Of a stretch of 64,000 nt of DNA, positions 29,741 to 38,218 are shown in pieces. The position numbers and the translations under genes were made by a program. Position 1 is the first letter of the stretch, and each line of letters opens with the position of its first letter. Below the pieces are notes generated by a model. The model made no database searches and was not told where the DNA came from. It worked only from the letters and a program-made list of their open reading frames with translations. This DNA is from Gryllotalpicola protaetiae (GTDB lineage: Bacteria > Actinomycetota > Actinomycetes > Actinomycetales > Microbacteriaceae): NCBI RefSeq assembly GCF_003627055.1, contig NZ_CP032624.1, forward strand, positions 2,232,001-2,296,000, in the 5' to 3' direction.

Positions 29741-30490
29741 ATGAGCATCGACCTGTCCGATTCGCGCACCGCGCAGGCACATCTTCACCACGCCGATGGC
29801 TCGCCGATCCGAGTGCTCGTCGTCGACGACGAGAACACCCTGACCGACCTGCTGCAGATGGCCCTTCGCTACGAGGGGTGGGAGGTGAAGAGCGCGGGCA
29901 CGGGCCATCAGGCCGTCAGTGTGGCCCGCGAGTTCAAGCCGGACGCCGTCGTGCTCGACATCATGCTTCCCGACTTCGACGGGCTGCAGGTCATGCGCCG
30001 CATCCGCGAGGGCGGCAACGAGACGCCTGTGCTCTTCCTCACCGCCAAGGACTCGCTCGACGACCGCATCGCGGGCCTCACGGCCGGCGGCGACGACTAT
30101 GTCACCAAGCCGTTCAGCCTCGAGGAGCTCGTCGCCCGGCTGCGCAGCCTGCTGCGCCGCTCGCGCGCCCTCATCGCCGACACCAGCGACCCGCGCATCG
30201 TCGTCGGCGACCTCGTGCTCGACGAGGACAGCTACGAGGTCACCCGCGCAGGCGAGCAGATCAGCCTGACCGCGACCGAGTTCGAGCTGCTGCGCTATCT
30301 GATGCGGAACCCGCGCCGGGTGCTCTCCAAGGCGCAGATCCTCGACAGGGTGTGGTCCTACGACTTCGGCGGCACCTCGAGCGTCGTCGAGCTCTACATC
30401 TCCTATCTGCGCAAGAAGATCGACGCCGGCCGGAAGCCCATGATCCACACCGTGCGCGGCGCCGGATACATGGTCAAGGCCGTCGAGTGA
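29741..30490 (+). CDS. OmpR-family response regulator
   Basis: This 249-residue regulator has a receiver domain with acidic pair VVDDEN (about residues 27-32), phosphorylated Asp in VVLDIMLPDFDG (about 71) and Lys in VTKPFSLEEL, and a winged-helix output domain with LTATEFELLRYLMRNP and IHTVRGAGYMV. It resembles the TrcR/TcrX group of actinobacteria. The kinase gene follows after 13 bp, and the pair forms a two-component system of unknown signal. Confidence 0.93.
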   Translation: MSIDLSDSRTAQAHLHHADGSPIRVLVVDDENTLTDLLQMALRYEGWEVKSAGTGHQAVSVAREFKPDAVVLDIMLPDFDGLQVMRRIREGGNETPVLFLTAKDSLDDRIAGLTAGGDDYVTKPFSLEELVARLRSLLRRSRALIADTSDPRIVVGDLVLDEDSYEVTRAGEQISLTATEFELLRYLMRNPRRVLSKAQILDRVWSYDFGGTSSVVELYISYLRKKIDAGRKPMIHTVRGAGYMVKAVE

Positions 30491-30503
30491 GGCGCGACGC
30501 GAG

Positions 30504-32081
30504 ATGACACAGTCGGCAGCGGGGCCGGTAGCCTCGGTGCCGATGAGCACCGGAGCAGCCGGGCGGACGTCGGCGGTCCGAGGGTTCCTGCGGCGAGTGG
30601 GCGGCTGGTTCCGGCATCCGTTCAGATCGTGGACCCTGCGTCGCAAACTGGTCGCAGCGGTTGCCGCGCTCATTGCGGTGCTGGGTGTCGCGATCGGGAT
30701 CGTGAGCGTCGTGCTTCTCAACGACTATCTGATCGGCCGGGTGGACGCCCAGCTGGAGCTGGCCAGCCAGCGCGGGCTGCAGCTTGCGGTCACGGGCTAC
30801 GTTCACGGGCAGCCGGTGGGCGCGGACACGATCGTCACGTACACCGGCCAACCAGGCGGAACGCTCGCCGCGCTGCTCGATGGGCAACATGTCACAAGCA
30901 GCTACTACCAGCCGACCGGCTCGGAGGGCGGGGCGCACCGAGCTGTCGCAGACGCCGACTTCGTGACCAAGATGACGTCCCTGCCGCAGGACGGCACGCC
31001 CACCTCCGTCAATCTGGGCGGAAATCTCGGCGAGTACCGGGTCGCCTCCGAGGATCTGCCGGACGGACAGCACCTCATCATGGGGCTGCCGCTCGCCGAG
31101 GCGCACGCGACGACCGAGCACCTCGCGATCACGATGCTGTTCGCGACGATCGCGGCGTCCGCGTTCGCCGCGGGCATCGGCCTGCTCATCGTGCGTCTCT
31201 CGCTGCGCCCGCTCGATCGGGTGGCCGGCGCGGCCACGACCGTGTCGACTCTTCCGCTCGATCGCGGCGAGGTCGCGCTGCGGGTTCGCGTCGCGGATGA
31301 GGACACCGACCCCCGTACCGAGGTCGGTCGGGTGGGCAACGCATTCAACGCGATGCTCGGGCACGTGGCATCCGCTCTTACGGCGCGCGAGGCGAGCGAG
31401 CGCAAAGTACGCCAGTTCATCTCGGATGCCTCGCACGAGCTGCGCACGCCGCTCGCGTCGATCCGCGGGTACTCGGAGCTGACCCGCCGCTCCGGTGAGG
31501 TGATCCCACCCGACGTGCAGCACTCGATCGGCCGCATCGAGTCCGAGGCGAAGCGGATGACGACCATGGTCGAGGACCTGCTGCTGCTCGCCCGCCTCGA
31601 CGAGGGTCGCGAACTCGACCGCGAGCCCGTCGACCTGTCGATGCTGCTCATCAACCTGCTGTCCGACGCGCACGCGGCCGGCCCAGACCACAGCTGGCGT
31701 ATCGATCTGCCGGGGGAGCCGGTCGAGGTGATCGGCGATCAGACCCGCTTGCACCAGGTGTTCGCCAACCTGCTGACGAACGCGCGAGTGCACACCCCGG
31801 CCGGGACGACCGTCACCCTCGGCATGCGCCCGGTCGACGACTACGCCGAGGTGACCGTGGTCGACGACGGCCCCGGCGTTCCGACCGAACTGCAGCCGGT
31901 GCTGTTCGAGCGCTTCGCACGCGGCGACAGCTCGCGCTCACGCGAGACGGGGTCGACCGGGCTCGGGCTCGCGATCGTGAAAGCCGTGGTGGATGCCCAG
32001 GGCGGATCGATCGCCGTCGAGAGCGAGCCGGGTCGGACGGCGTTCATCGTGCGACTGCCGCTCGTCCCTGTGCGCGGGTGA
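30504..32081 (+). CDS. HAMP-containing sensor histidine kinase
   Basis: This 525-residue kinase has a first membrane helix around residues 50-73, an extracytoplasmic sensor of about 135 residues, a second helix around 210-232, a HAMP linker, the HisKA box SDASHELRTPLASIRGYS (His about residue 314), and ATPase boxes VVDDGPGVP and STGLGLAIVKAVVDAQGG. It pairs with the response regulator 13 bp upstream. An in-frame ATG 13 codons further in is an alternative start. The stop codon lies in the first copy of a repeated hairpin motif. Confidence 0.92.
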   Translation: MTQSAAGPVASVPMSTGAAGRTSAVRGFLRRVGGWFRHPFRSWTLRRKLVAAVAALIAVLGVAIGIVSVVLLNDYLIGRVDAQLELASQRGLQLAVTGYVHGQPVGADTIVTYTGQPGGTLAALLDGQHVTSSYYQPTGSEGGAHRAVADADFVTKMTSLPQDGTPTSVNLGGNLGEYRVASEDLPDGQHLIMGLPLAEAHATTEHLAITMLFATIAASAFAAGIGLLIVRLSLRPLDRVAGAATTVSTLPLDRGEVALRVRVADEDTDPRTEVGRVGNAFNAMLGHVASALTAREASERKVRQFISDASHELRTPLASIRGYSELTRRSGEVIPPDVQHSIGRIESEAKRMTTMVEDLLLLARLDEGRELDREPVDLSMLLINLLSDAHAAGPDHSWRIDLPGEPVEVIGDQTRLHQVFANLLTNARVHTPAGTTVTLGMRPVDDYAEVTVVDDGPGVPTELQPVLFERFARGDSSRSRETGSTGLGLAIVKAVVDAQGGSIAVESEPGRTAFIVRLPLVPVRG

Positions 32082-32089
32082 AACGACGC

Positions 32090-32137
32090 GTGCGCGGGTG
32101 AAACGTCGCCTGCGGACGCGTTGTTTCACCCGCGCAC
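32090..32137 (+). terminator. Hairpin with duplicated arm after the histidine kinase gene
   Basis: GTGCGCGGGTGAAAC occurs at 32070-32084 (overlapping the kinase stop) and again at 32090-32104, and its exact complement lies at 32123-32137. The second copy forms a 15-bp stem with an 18-nt loop. Either copy could pair, which gives two alternative hairpins. Confidence 0.6.
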
Positions 32138-32186
32138 GGGACGTGGTTGTATTGAGTCGTATCGATTCGACAGGCAGGAGCCGTCA

Positions 32187-33044
32187 ATGAAGATCGCCCT
32201 CACCGGTGGGTCCGGGAAGCTCGGCACGAACGTGCTCGCCTATCTGCGCGAGGCCGGCCACGACGTCACGAACCTCGATCGCGCCGGCGAGCGCGGGTCC
32301 GGATTCCTGCGGGTGGATCTCACCGACTTCGGTGACGTGACGTCGGCGCTGTCGGGCGTGCGCGACGGCTCGTACCAGGACGGCCCGACGCCCTACGAGG
32401 CTGTCGTTCACCTCGCGGCGATTCCCGCACCCGGCGTGGTGAGCGACGAGGCGACGTTCCATAACAACGCGCTGACGACGTTCAACGTGTTCCACGCTGC
32501 GACCCGCCTCGGCATCCGCAACGTCGTCTTCGCCTCGAGCGAGACGATCCTCGGCCTTCCGTTCATCACGCCGCCTCCGTACATCCCGCTCGACGAAGAG
32601 GTGGAGCTGCCGGAATCCGTCTACTCCCTCAACAAGCTGCTGGAAGAGAAGCAGGCCGAGCAACTCGCACGCTGGTACCCCGACCTCAAGATCGTGGCCT
32701 TGCGGTTCTCGAATGTCATGAACGTCGAGGACTACGCCGACTTCCCCGCCTTCGACGCCGACGCGAATCTGCGGAAGTGGAACCTGTGGGGGTACATCGA
32801 CGCGCGCGACGGCGGCCAGGCCGTGCTCAGGGCGCTCGAGTACTCGACGCCAGGCTTCGAACGGTTCGTGATCGCGTCACCCGACACGGTGATGACGCGG
32901 CCGAACGCCGAACTCGTCGCCGAGGTGTTCCCGGGCGTCGAAGTGCGCGGGGAGCTCGGGGTCAACGACACCCTGCTCTCGATCGAGAAGGCCCGTCGGC
33001 TTCTGGGATATGACCCGAAGCACACGTGGCGGGACCACGTCTGA
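32187..33044 (+). CDS. NAD-dependent epimerase/dehydratase-like oxidoreductase
   Basis: This 285-residue extended short-chain dehydrogenase has the glycine motif ALTGGSGKLGTNVL (about residues 4-17), HLAAIPAPG (about 78-86), catalytic SSE and the Y-x3-K pair in SVYSLNKLLEEKQ. It resembles uronate dehydrogenase and related NAD-dependent sugar oxidoreductases. ATG 32187 is preceded by AGGAG at a good distance. The substrate is not clear. Confidence 0.87.
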   Translation: MKIALTGGSGKLGTNVLAYLREAGHDVTNLDRAGERGSGFLRVDLTDFGDVTSALSGVRDGSYQDGPTPYEAVVHLAAIPAPGVVSDEATFHNNALTTFNVFHAATRLGIRNVVFASSETILGLPFITPPPYIPLDEEVELPESVYSLNKLLEEKQAEQLARWYPDLKIVALRFSNVMNVEDYADFPAFDADANLRKWNLWGYIDARDGGQAVLRALEYSTPGFERFVIASPDTVMTRPNAELVAEVFPGVEVRGELGVNDTLLSIEKARRLLGYDPKHTWRDHV

Positions 33045-33052
33045 TCGTCTGG

Positions 33053-33201
33053 TAGCCTAGAGGAAAGCCAAAGACCGCAGGTTTCCGGAGTGCCCTCATA
33101 AGCATCCGGACCAAGGTTCTCGAAAGAGGCGACCCGCGCAGGTTCACGTTCTGAAGATCGTTCGATCGACAAGCTCCGTGCCCTGCGCTCGGAGCTTTTT
33201 T
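33053..33201 (+). promoter_or_regulatory. rplJ promoter and L10 leader
   Basis: TAGCCT at 33053-33058 is the likely -10 box. The transcript carries a structured leader ending in a hairpin AAGCTCCG/CGGAGCTT (33171-33178 with 33190-33197) followed by a long T-run with one interruption. The position upstream of rplJL and the layout fit the L10 leader at which L10(L12)4 regulates the operon. The hairpin could be an attenuator. Confidence 0.65.
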
Positions 33202-33274
33202 CTTTGTACTTCTCTTTGCGGGCTGCGGCGGCTCGAGGCATCCGTCTCGAGTGCTGAATTCATAAGGAGTGGCC

Positions 33275-33790
33275 ATGGCGAACAAGGAAGCCGCGGTTGC
33301 CGAGCTCACGGATCTTTTCCAGAGCTCGACTGCCGTTCTGCTGACCGAGTACCGCGGTCTGTCTGTTGCGAAGCTGCGCGAACTGCGCCGCTCCATCAGC
33401 ACCGACGCGTCGTACGCCGTGGTGAAGAACACGCTGTCCAAGATCGCAGCGAACAACGCCGGTATCACGGCGTTCGACGACGAGCTCGCCGGCCCGTCTG
33501 CGATCGCGTTCGTCCACGGTGACCCTGTCGCCGTTGCGAAGGGTCTGCGCGACTTTGCCAAGGCAAACCCTCTCCTCGTGGTCAAGGGCGGCTATTTCGA
33601 TGGCCGCCCGCTGTCCGCGGAAGAGGTTGGCAAGCTCGCCGACCTCGAGAGCCGTGAGGTGCTGCTGGCCAAGCTGGCAGGCGCCTTCAAGGCCTCGCTG
33701 TTCGGAGCCGCCTATCTGTTCAACGCCCCGCTGTCGAAGGCTGTTCGCACCGTCGACGCGCTGCGTGAGAAGCAGGAGTCCGCTGCGTAA
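33275..33790 (+). CDS. rplJ: 50S ribosomal protein L10
   Basis: This 171-residue protein is full length for L10, with [18 protein letters not shown] (about residues 22-39), [10 protein letters not shown] (about 48-57) and an Ala-rich C-terminal helix that binds L7/L12 dimers. AAGGAG at 33264-33269 is well spaced for ATG 33275, so the in-frame GTG at 33269 is unlikely. It is cotranscribed with rplL, and translation is expected to be controlled by the leader just upstream. Confidence 0.97.
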   Translation: MANKEAAVAELTDLFQSSTAVLLTEYRGLSVAKLRELRRSISTDASYAVVKNTLSKIAANNAGITAFDDELAGPSAIAFVHGDPVAVAKGLRDFAKANPLLVVKGGYFDGRPLSAEEVGKLADLESREVLLAKLAGAFKASLFGAAYLFNAPLSKAVRTVDALREKQESAA

Positions 33791-33840
33791 GCACGTGAGT
33801 GCAGCAGCGGTGAGTACACATTCAACAAGGAGAAGAAACA

Positions 33841-34230
33841 ATGGCAAAGCTTTCCACTGAGGAACTGCTTGACGCGTTCAAGGAGCTCACGCTCATCGAG
33901 CTGAACGACTTCGTCAAGGCTTTCGAGGAGACCTTCGAGGTCACCGCTGCGGCTCCGGTCGCCGTTGCTGCTGCCGGCGCTGCCGGCGGTGCCGCCGCTG
34001 CTGAAGAGGTCGAGGAGAAGGACTCCTTCGACGTCGTCCTCGAGGCCGCCGGCGACAAGAAGATCCAGGTCATCAAGGTCGTCCGCGAGCTCACCTCGCT
34101 CGGCCTCGGTGAGGCGAAGGCCGTCGTCGACGGCGCTCCGAAGGCTGTCCTCGAGGGCGCCAACAAGGAGACCGCCGACAAGGCGAAGGCTGCCCTCGAA
34201 GAGGTCGGCGCCACGGTCACGCTCAAGTAG
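33841..34230 (+). CDS. rplL: 50S ribosomal protein L7/L12
   Basis: This 129-residue protein has the N-terminal dimerisation domain, an Ala/Gly hinge (about residues 38-58) and the C-terminal factor-binding domain with [20 protein letters not shown]. The ribosome binding site is AAGGAGAA. A hairpin terminator follows at 34261-34292. Confidence 0.97.
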   Translation: MAKLSTEELLDAFKELTLIELNDFVKAFEETFEVTAAAPVAVAAAGAAGGAAAAEEVEEKDSFDVVLEAAGDKKIQVIKVVRELTSLGLGEAKAVVDGAPKAVLEGANKETADKAKAALEEVGATVTLK

Positions 34231-34260
34231 TCAGGCCGGGGCGACCCGGTTGATTGCTCG

Positions 34261-34292
34261 AAAGGGCGTCGCACTCCGGTGCGGCGCCCTTT
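34261..34292 (+). terminator. Terminator of rplJL
   Basis: A 14-bp nearly perfect inverted repeat (34261-34274 with 34279-34292, one G-T wobble) is followed by TCTCTTGTT. Confidence 0.8.
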
Positions 34293-34298
34293 CTCTTG

Positions 34299-34327
34299 TT
34301 GAAATAGATAGTTCGGCTATGTAAACT
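34299..34327 (+). promoter_or_regulatory. Promoter of the marR-like/MFS operon
   Basis: TTGAAA (34299-34304) and TAAACT (34322-34327) with a 17-bp spacer end 7 nt before the ATG at 34335, so the regulator message is probably leaderless. An imperfect dyad around TAGTT ... AAACTA overlaps the promoter and may be the site of autoregulation. Confidence 0.6.
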
Positions 34328-34334
34328 AGCGTGC

Positions 34335-34814
34335 ATGGCACAGCGGACCGACCTGCACACGCTCTTGGGCGACCTCGTGCAGGCGAACTCCCGGCTCGTG
34401 CGTATCGCGGCGCAGAAGACGGGAAGCACGGAATCGTCGGCGACCTGGCGCACACTGGGCGTGCTGCAGCAGAGCGGGCCGATGCGCGTCGGCGAGCTCG
34501 CAACCCTGAGCAGGGTCGCGCAGCCCACGATGACCAAGCTCGTCTCCGGCCTCGCCGAGCGCGGCTGGGCCCGGCGGGTTGCCGACCCCGACGACGCCCG
34601 CGCGGCGCAGATCGCCGTGACGGCCGCAGGTGTGGCCGCCGTCGACGCGTGGCGCGACGAGCTGGCATCCGCCCTGCACCCGTACTTCGCCGACCTCGAC
34701 GCCGGCGAACTGGACGCCCTGCGGCGCACCGTCGCGCTGCTGCAGGAGCGCGTCGAGCTGAACGACCCGGTCGCGGCCGGCACGCACAATCGCACGAAGG
34801 AGTTGTCGCACTAG
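34335..34814 (+). CDS. MarR-family transcriptional regulator
   Basis: This 159-residue winged-helix protein has TLGVLQQSGPMRVGELATLS (about residues 39-58), the recognition segment VAQPTMTKLVSGLAERGW and the wing VADPDDARAAQIAVT. It lies directly upstream of an MFS transporter that starts at the next base after its stop, so it is likely the local repressor of the transporter. The start is leaderless. Confidence 0.9.
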   Translation: MAQRTDLHTLLGDLVQANSRLVRIAAQKTGSTESSATWRTLGVLQQSGPMRVGELATLSRVAQPTMTKLVSGLAERGWARRVADPDDARAAQIAVTAAGVAAVDAWRDELASALHPYFADLDAGELDALRRTVALLQERVELNDPVAAGTHNRTKELSH

Positions 34815-36059
34815 ATGGCACACGAGCAGGCATCCGGATCCATCCTCAAGCAGCCGGTAGCGGTCTGGGCGATCGCATTCGCGTGCGTGGTGTCCTTCAT
34901 GGGCATCGGGCTCGTCGACCCGATCCTGCCCGCGATCGCCGAGGCGACCCATGCGACGGCGACGCAGACCGAGATGCTGTTCACGACGTATCTGCTGATC
35001 ACGGGCGTCATGATGTTCTTCACCAGCTGGCTGTCGAGCCGCATCGGCGCCAAGCGCACGCTGCTCATCGGCCTCGCGCTCGTGATCGTGTTCGCGGCAC
35101 TCGCCGGCTCGAGCGCGACGGTGAGCCAGATCATCGGATTCCGGGCGGGGTGGGGCCTCGGGAACGCGCTCTTCATCTCGACGGCGCTCGCGTCGATCGT
35201 CGGCGCGGCCTCAGGCGGCGCGGCGAACGCGATCATCCTCTACGAGGCGGCGCTCGGGCTCGGCCTCGCCGTCGGACCGCTCGTCGGCGGACTGCTCGGC
35301 GAGGTCTCCTGGCGCGGCCCGTTCTTCGGCACAGCGGCGCTGATGGCGGTCGGGTTCGTCGCGATCATCACCATGCTGCGTGGACCGCAGGCGAAGCCGA
35401 CCCCGACGCCGCTGTCCGCGCCGTTCCGCGGCCTCGGTCGGCCGGCGCTCGCGATCATGGCGGCGACCGCGCTGTTCTACAACATGGGCTTCTTCGTGCT
35501 GCTCGCCTGGACGCCGTTCGCGCTGCAGGCCGTCGGTGTCTCGAGCGCGATGCAGCTCGGCTACATCTTCTTCGGGTGGGGCGTCGCCGTCGCCATCACC
35601 TCGGTGTTCGGCGCGCCGCTGCTGACCGCGCGGATTCGGCGGACGACCGTGCTGATCATCGTGATCCCACTGCTCGCCGTCGTGCTGCTGCTCGCGGCGC
35701 TGCTGCACACGAGCGTCGCCGCGCTGGTCGTGCTGGTGATCGTCGGCGGTCTGTTCCTCGGCATCCTCAACACCGTCCTGACCGAGTGCTCGATGGAGGC
35801 CACCGATCTGCCGAGGCCGGTCGCCTCGAGCGCATACTCCGGCGTGCGCTTCGTCGGCGGCGCGATCGCTCCGCCGCTCGCTTCGACGCTGGCCGGGCAC
35901 TTCGGCACCACGGCCGCGCCGTTCTGGTACGGCGTGATCGTGCTCGTCATCGCGACGCTGATCGTCGTGTTCGGGCGCGGGAAGCTCGGGCGCGCGGATG
36001 GCGCTGAGGAGGATCGCGTCGAGGTCGGCGAGGCGGTCGGCGTGGGGGACGCTGACTAG
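34815..36059 (+). CDS. MFS drug-efflux-type transporter
   Basis: This 414-residue membrane protein has about 12 helices and the MFS motif SSRIGAKRTLLIGLALV (about residues 74-90) between helices 2 and 3. Helix 1 has GIGLVDPILPAI, typical of drug-proton antiporters. It is coupled to the MarR-like regulator gene with no intergenic base. Its TAG overlaps the convergent LacI gene stop in the sequence CTAG. Confidence 0.9.
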   Translation: MAHEQASGSILKQPVAVWAIAFACVVSFMGIGLVDPILPAIAEATHATATQTEMLFTTYLLITGVMMFFTSWLSSRIGAKRTLLIGLALVIVFAALAGSSATVSQIIGFRAGWGLGNALFISTALASIVGAASGGAANAIILYEAALGLGLAVGPLVGGLLGEVSWRGPFFGTAALMAVGFVAIITMLRGPQAKPTPTPLSAPFRGLGRPALAIMAATALFYNMGFFVLLAWTPFALQAVGVSSAMQLGYIFFGWGVAVAITSVFGAPLLTARIRRTTVLIIVIPLLAVVLLLAALLHTSVAALVVLVIVGGLFLGILNTVLTECSMEATDLPRPVASSAYSGVRFVGGAIAPPLASTLAGHFGTTAAPFWYGVIVLVIATLIVVFGRGKLGRADGAEEDRVEVGEAVGVGDAD

Positions 36060-37066
36060 CGAGCCGATGTGGAGGAGCGCTCGATGAGGGCGGTCGGGTA
36101 GCGACCGGAGCCCGCGTGCGGCGGCGACCCCGCCAGCTCGTCGAGCATGAGCCGCGCGGCGAGACAGCCCTGACCGAATGCGTCCTGGGCGATCGTCGTC
36201 AATCCGAAGGTGGCGGCGAGCGGGTGGTCGTCGATGCCGATCACCGACAGTTCGCCCGGCACGTCGATGCCGAGCTCGCGCGCCGCGAGTATCGCGCCGA
36301 TCGCCATCTCGTCTGAGGCCGCGAACAGCGCCGTCGGGCGCGGAGTGCGCCTCAGCATCCGCAACGCGACCTCTCGGCCGCTCGCGATCGTGAACTCCCC
36401 TGACTCCTCCCATTCCGGTCGCACCGCGAGGCGCGCGGCCGCCATGGCCAGCTCGTAGCCGCGCCGCCTGCGCTCGGGGACGCGCTTGTTGAGCCCGTGC
36501 TCGGTCGCGCCCCCGAGGTGGCCGATCGCGCGGTGGCCGAGCGCGATGAGGTGCTCGGTCGCCGTGCGGGCCACAGCGAGCTCGTCGATGCCGAGGTGCC
36601 TGAGCCCGGTCACCGGACCGCCGACCACGATCGTCGGGTGGCCGAGGGAGGCGAGCTGCTCGCGCTCCGACGGCGTGAAATCGAGGCACAGCGCGATCAC
36701 GGCGTCCGTGCGCTTGCGCAGGATGGAGCGGTGGAAGACGCGCTCGCGGTCTTCGCCCTTGAGCCCCAGGTTGAACAGGATCGTGTCGTAGCCGACCCGG
36801 CGCAGCTCGGAGTCGATGCCCTCGAGCACCGTCGAGTAGAACCAGCGGCTCACGTTCGGCACGACGACACCCATCGCGAGGGTGCGGCCGGTCGCGAGAC
36901 CGGACGCGCTCGATGACGCGACGTAGCCGAGCTCCTCTGCGGTCGCCAGCACGGTCTCGCGCGTTGCGGGGGAGACATTGGGAAGCCCCCTCAGCGCGCG
37001 CGAGACCGTGGCGGTCGATACCCCGCTAGCTCTTGCGACGTCGTCGATACTCGTCAAACGAGCCAC
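36056..37066 (-). CDS. LacI-family transcriptional regulator of the sugar transporter operon
   Basis: This 336-residue regulator has the LacI helix-turn-helix TSIDDVARASGVSTATVSRAL (20-residue core starting at about residue 4), the hinge helix and a periplasmic-binding-like effector domain with SRWFYSTVLEGIDSEL and DEMAIGAILAARELGIDVPG. I chose GTG 37066 because the family starts a few residues before the helix-turn-helix. It overlaps the upstream membrane protein gene by 41 bp. It probably binds the tandem AAGCGCTT operators at 40606-40631 and so regulates its own operon. Confidence 0.9.
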   Translation of the reverse strand: MARLTSIDDVARASGVSTATVSRALRGLPNVSPATRETVLATAEELGYVASSSASGLATGRTLAMGVVVPNVSRWFYSTVLEGIDSELRRVGYDTILFNLGLKGEDRERVFHRSILRKRTDAVIALCLDFTPSEREQLASLGHPTIVVGGPVTGLRHLGIDELAVARTATEHLIALGHRAIGHLGGATEHGLNKRVPERRRRGYELAMAAARLAVRPEWEESGEFTIASGREVALRMLRRTPRPTALFAASDEMAIGAILAARELGIDVPGELSVIGIDDHPLAATFGLTTIAQDAFGQGCLAARLMLDELAGSPPHAGSGRYPTALIERSSTSAR

Positions 37067-37307
37067 CCCAGGCGGTCGACACCTGCGCTCCGCCGCGGGC
37101 CTCTGCCGCAAGCATCCGTCGCCGCAGTGCGAGCAGCAGCCCGAGCGCGATCACGACGCCGAGCAGAGCCAGCGCCCAGCCGAGCGCCGGGGCGCCGGTC
37201 AGCTCACTGACGCCGGTGACGATGAGGAACGCGAAGGCGAAGAATCCGACGATCCCGATCGCGATGTCGACCAGCTCGATCGCCTTCCAGTTCAGCACCC
37301 CGTTCAT
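37026..37307 (-). CDS. Small membrane protein of the sugar transporter operon
   Basis: This 93-residue protein has two hydrophobic segments (about residues 10-32 and 40-62) and a basic C-terminal tail ending in EYRRRRKS. I do not recognise a named family. Its ATG overlaps the stop of the preceding permease gene (ATGA), and its 3' end overlaps the start of the LacI gene by 41 bp, so it is locked into the operon. It may assist the transporter or have an unrelated membrane role. Confidence 0.75.
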   Translation of the reverse strand: MNGVLNWKAIELVDIAIGIVGFFAFAFLIVTGVSELTGAPALGWALALLGVVIALGLLLALRRRMLAAEARGGAQVSTAWGGSFDEYRRRRKS

Positions 37308-38218
37308 CCCTTCACACCGCCTGCCGTGAGGCCCGCGACGATGCGGCGCTGCAGGATCAGCACGAGGATCACGAGCGGCACGGTCACGATGGTGCCCGCC
37401 GCCATGATCGCCGTGTAGGGAACCTGGTGCGGAAGGCTGCCCGTGAACGAGGCGATCGCGACCGTCACCGGCTGCGTCCTGTCGCTCGACAGCTGGCTCG
37501 AGATCAGGAACTCGTTCCAGGACGAGATGAAGGTGAGGATCGCAGTCGTGAACACCGCGGGGGCGGCGAGCGGCAGGATCACCTTGCGGAACGCCTGGGC
37601 CGAGGTGCACCCGTCGATGCGCGCCGCCTCCTCGAGATCCCACGGCATCTCTCTCAGGAACGAGGTGAGCGTGTAGACCGCGAGGGGGAGTGCGAACGAG
37701 ATCTCGGGGATGATCAGCGCCTGGTACGTGCCGATCCAGCCGATGTTGGTGAACAGCTGGAACAGGGGCGTCAACAGCGCGACCCCGGGGAACATCGACG
37801 CGCCCATGATGAGGCCGAGCACGATGCCCTTGAACCGGAACTCGATGCGCGCCAGCGCGTAGGACGCGAAGACGCCGACGATGAGCGCGACGAGCGTGAC
37901 CGACGCCCCGATGATCAGGCTGTTCAGCAGGGCGTGGCCGAGGTGGTTGCCCCAGTGCGTCGACAGGGCCGTGACGTAGTTGTCGAGTGTCACGTGCGTC
38001 GGCCAGAACGCGGTGTCGAAGGTGTAGCCGACATCGCGGAACGAGGTCACCACCATCCAGTAGAACGGCAGCAGGCACCAGACGATGATGACGGCGGCCT
38101 GGACCCAGGTGCGCGTGCTCGTCCAGCGTCGCCGCGACACCGCGGCGCGGTTGACGTCGACCTGCTCTTCGACGCCGGCACGTGCGCGCGTGCCGACGCG
38201 GGCGGCTGCTGTCGTCAC
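37304..38218 (-). CDS. Carbohydrate ABC transporter permease (MalG-like)
   Basis: This 304-residue inner-membrane permease has six predicted helices and the EAA loop EEAARIDGCTSAQAFRKVIL that contacts the ATPase. A basic N-terminus of about 35 residues precedes the first helix. GTG 38218 overlaps the stop of the MalF-like gene (GTGA). The operon encodes no ATPase, so a shared MsiK-type ATPase encoded elsewhere must energise the transporter. Confidence 0.92.
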   Translation of the reverse strand: MTTAAARVGTRARAGVEEQVDVNRAAVSRRRWTSTRTWVQAAVIIVWCLLPFYWMVVTSFRDVGYTFDTAFWPTHVTLDNYVTALSTHWGNHLGHALLNSLIIGASVTLVALIVGVFASYALARIEFRFKGIVLGLIMGASMFPGVALLTPLFQLFTNIGWIGTYQALIIPEISFALPLAVYTLTSFLREMPWDLEEAARIDGCTSAQAFRKVILPLAAPAVFTTAILTFISSWNEFLISSQLSSDRTQPVTVAIASFTGSLPHQVPYTAIMAAGTIVTVPLVILVLILQRRIVAGLTAGGVKG

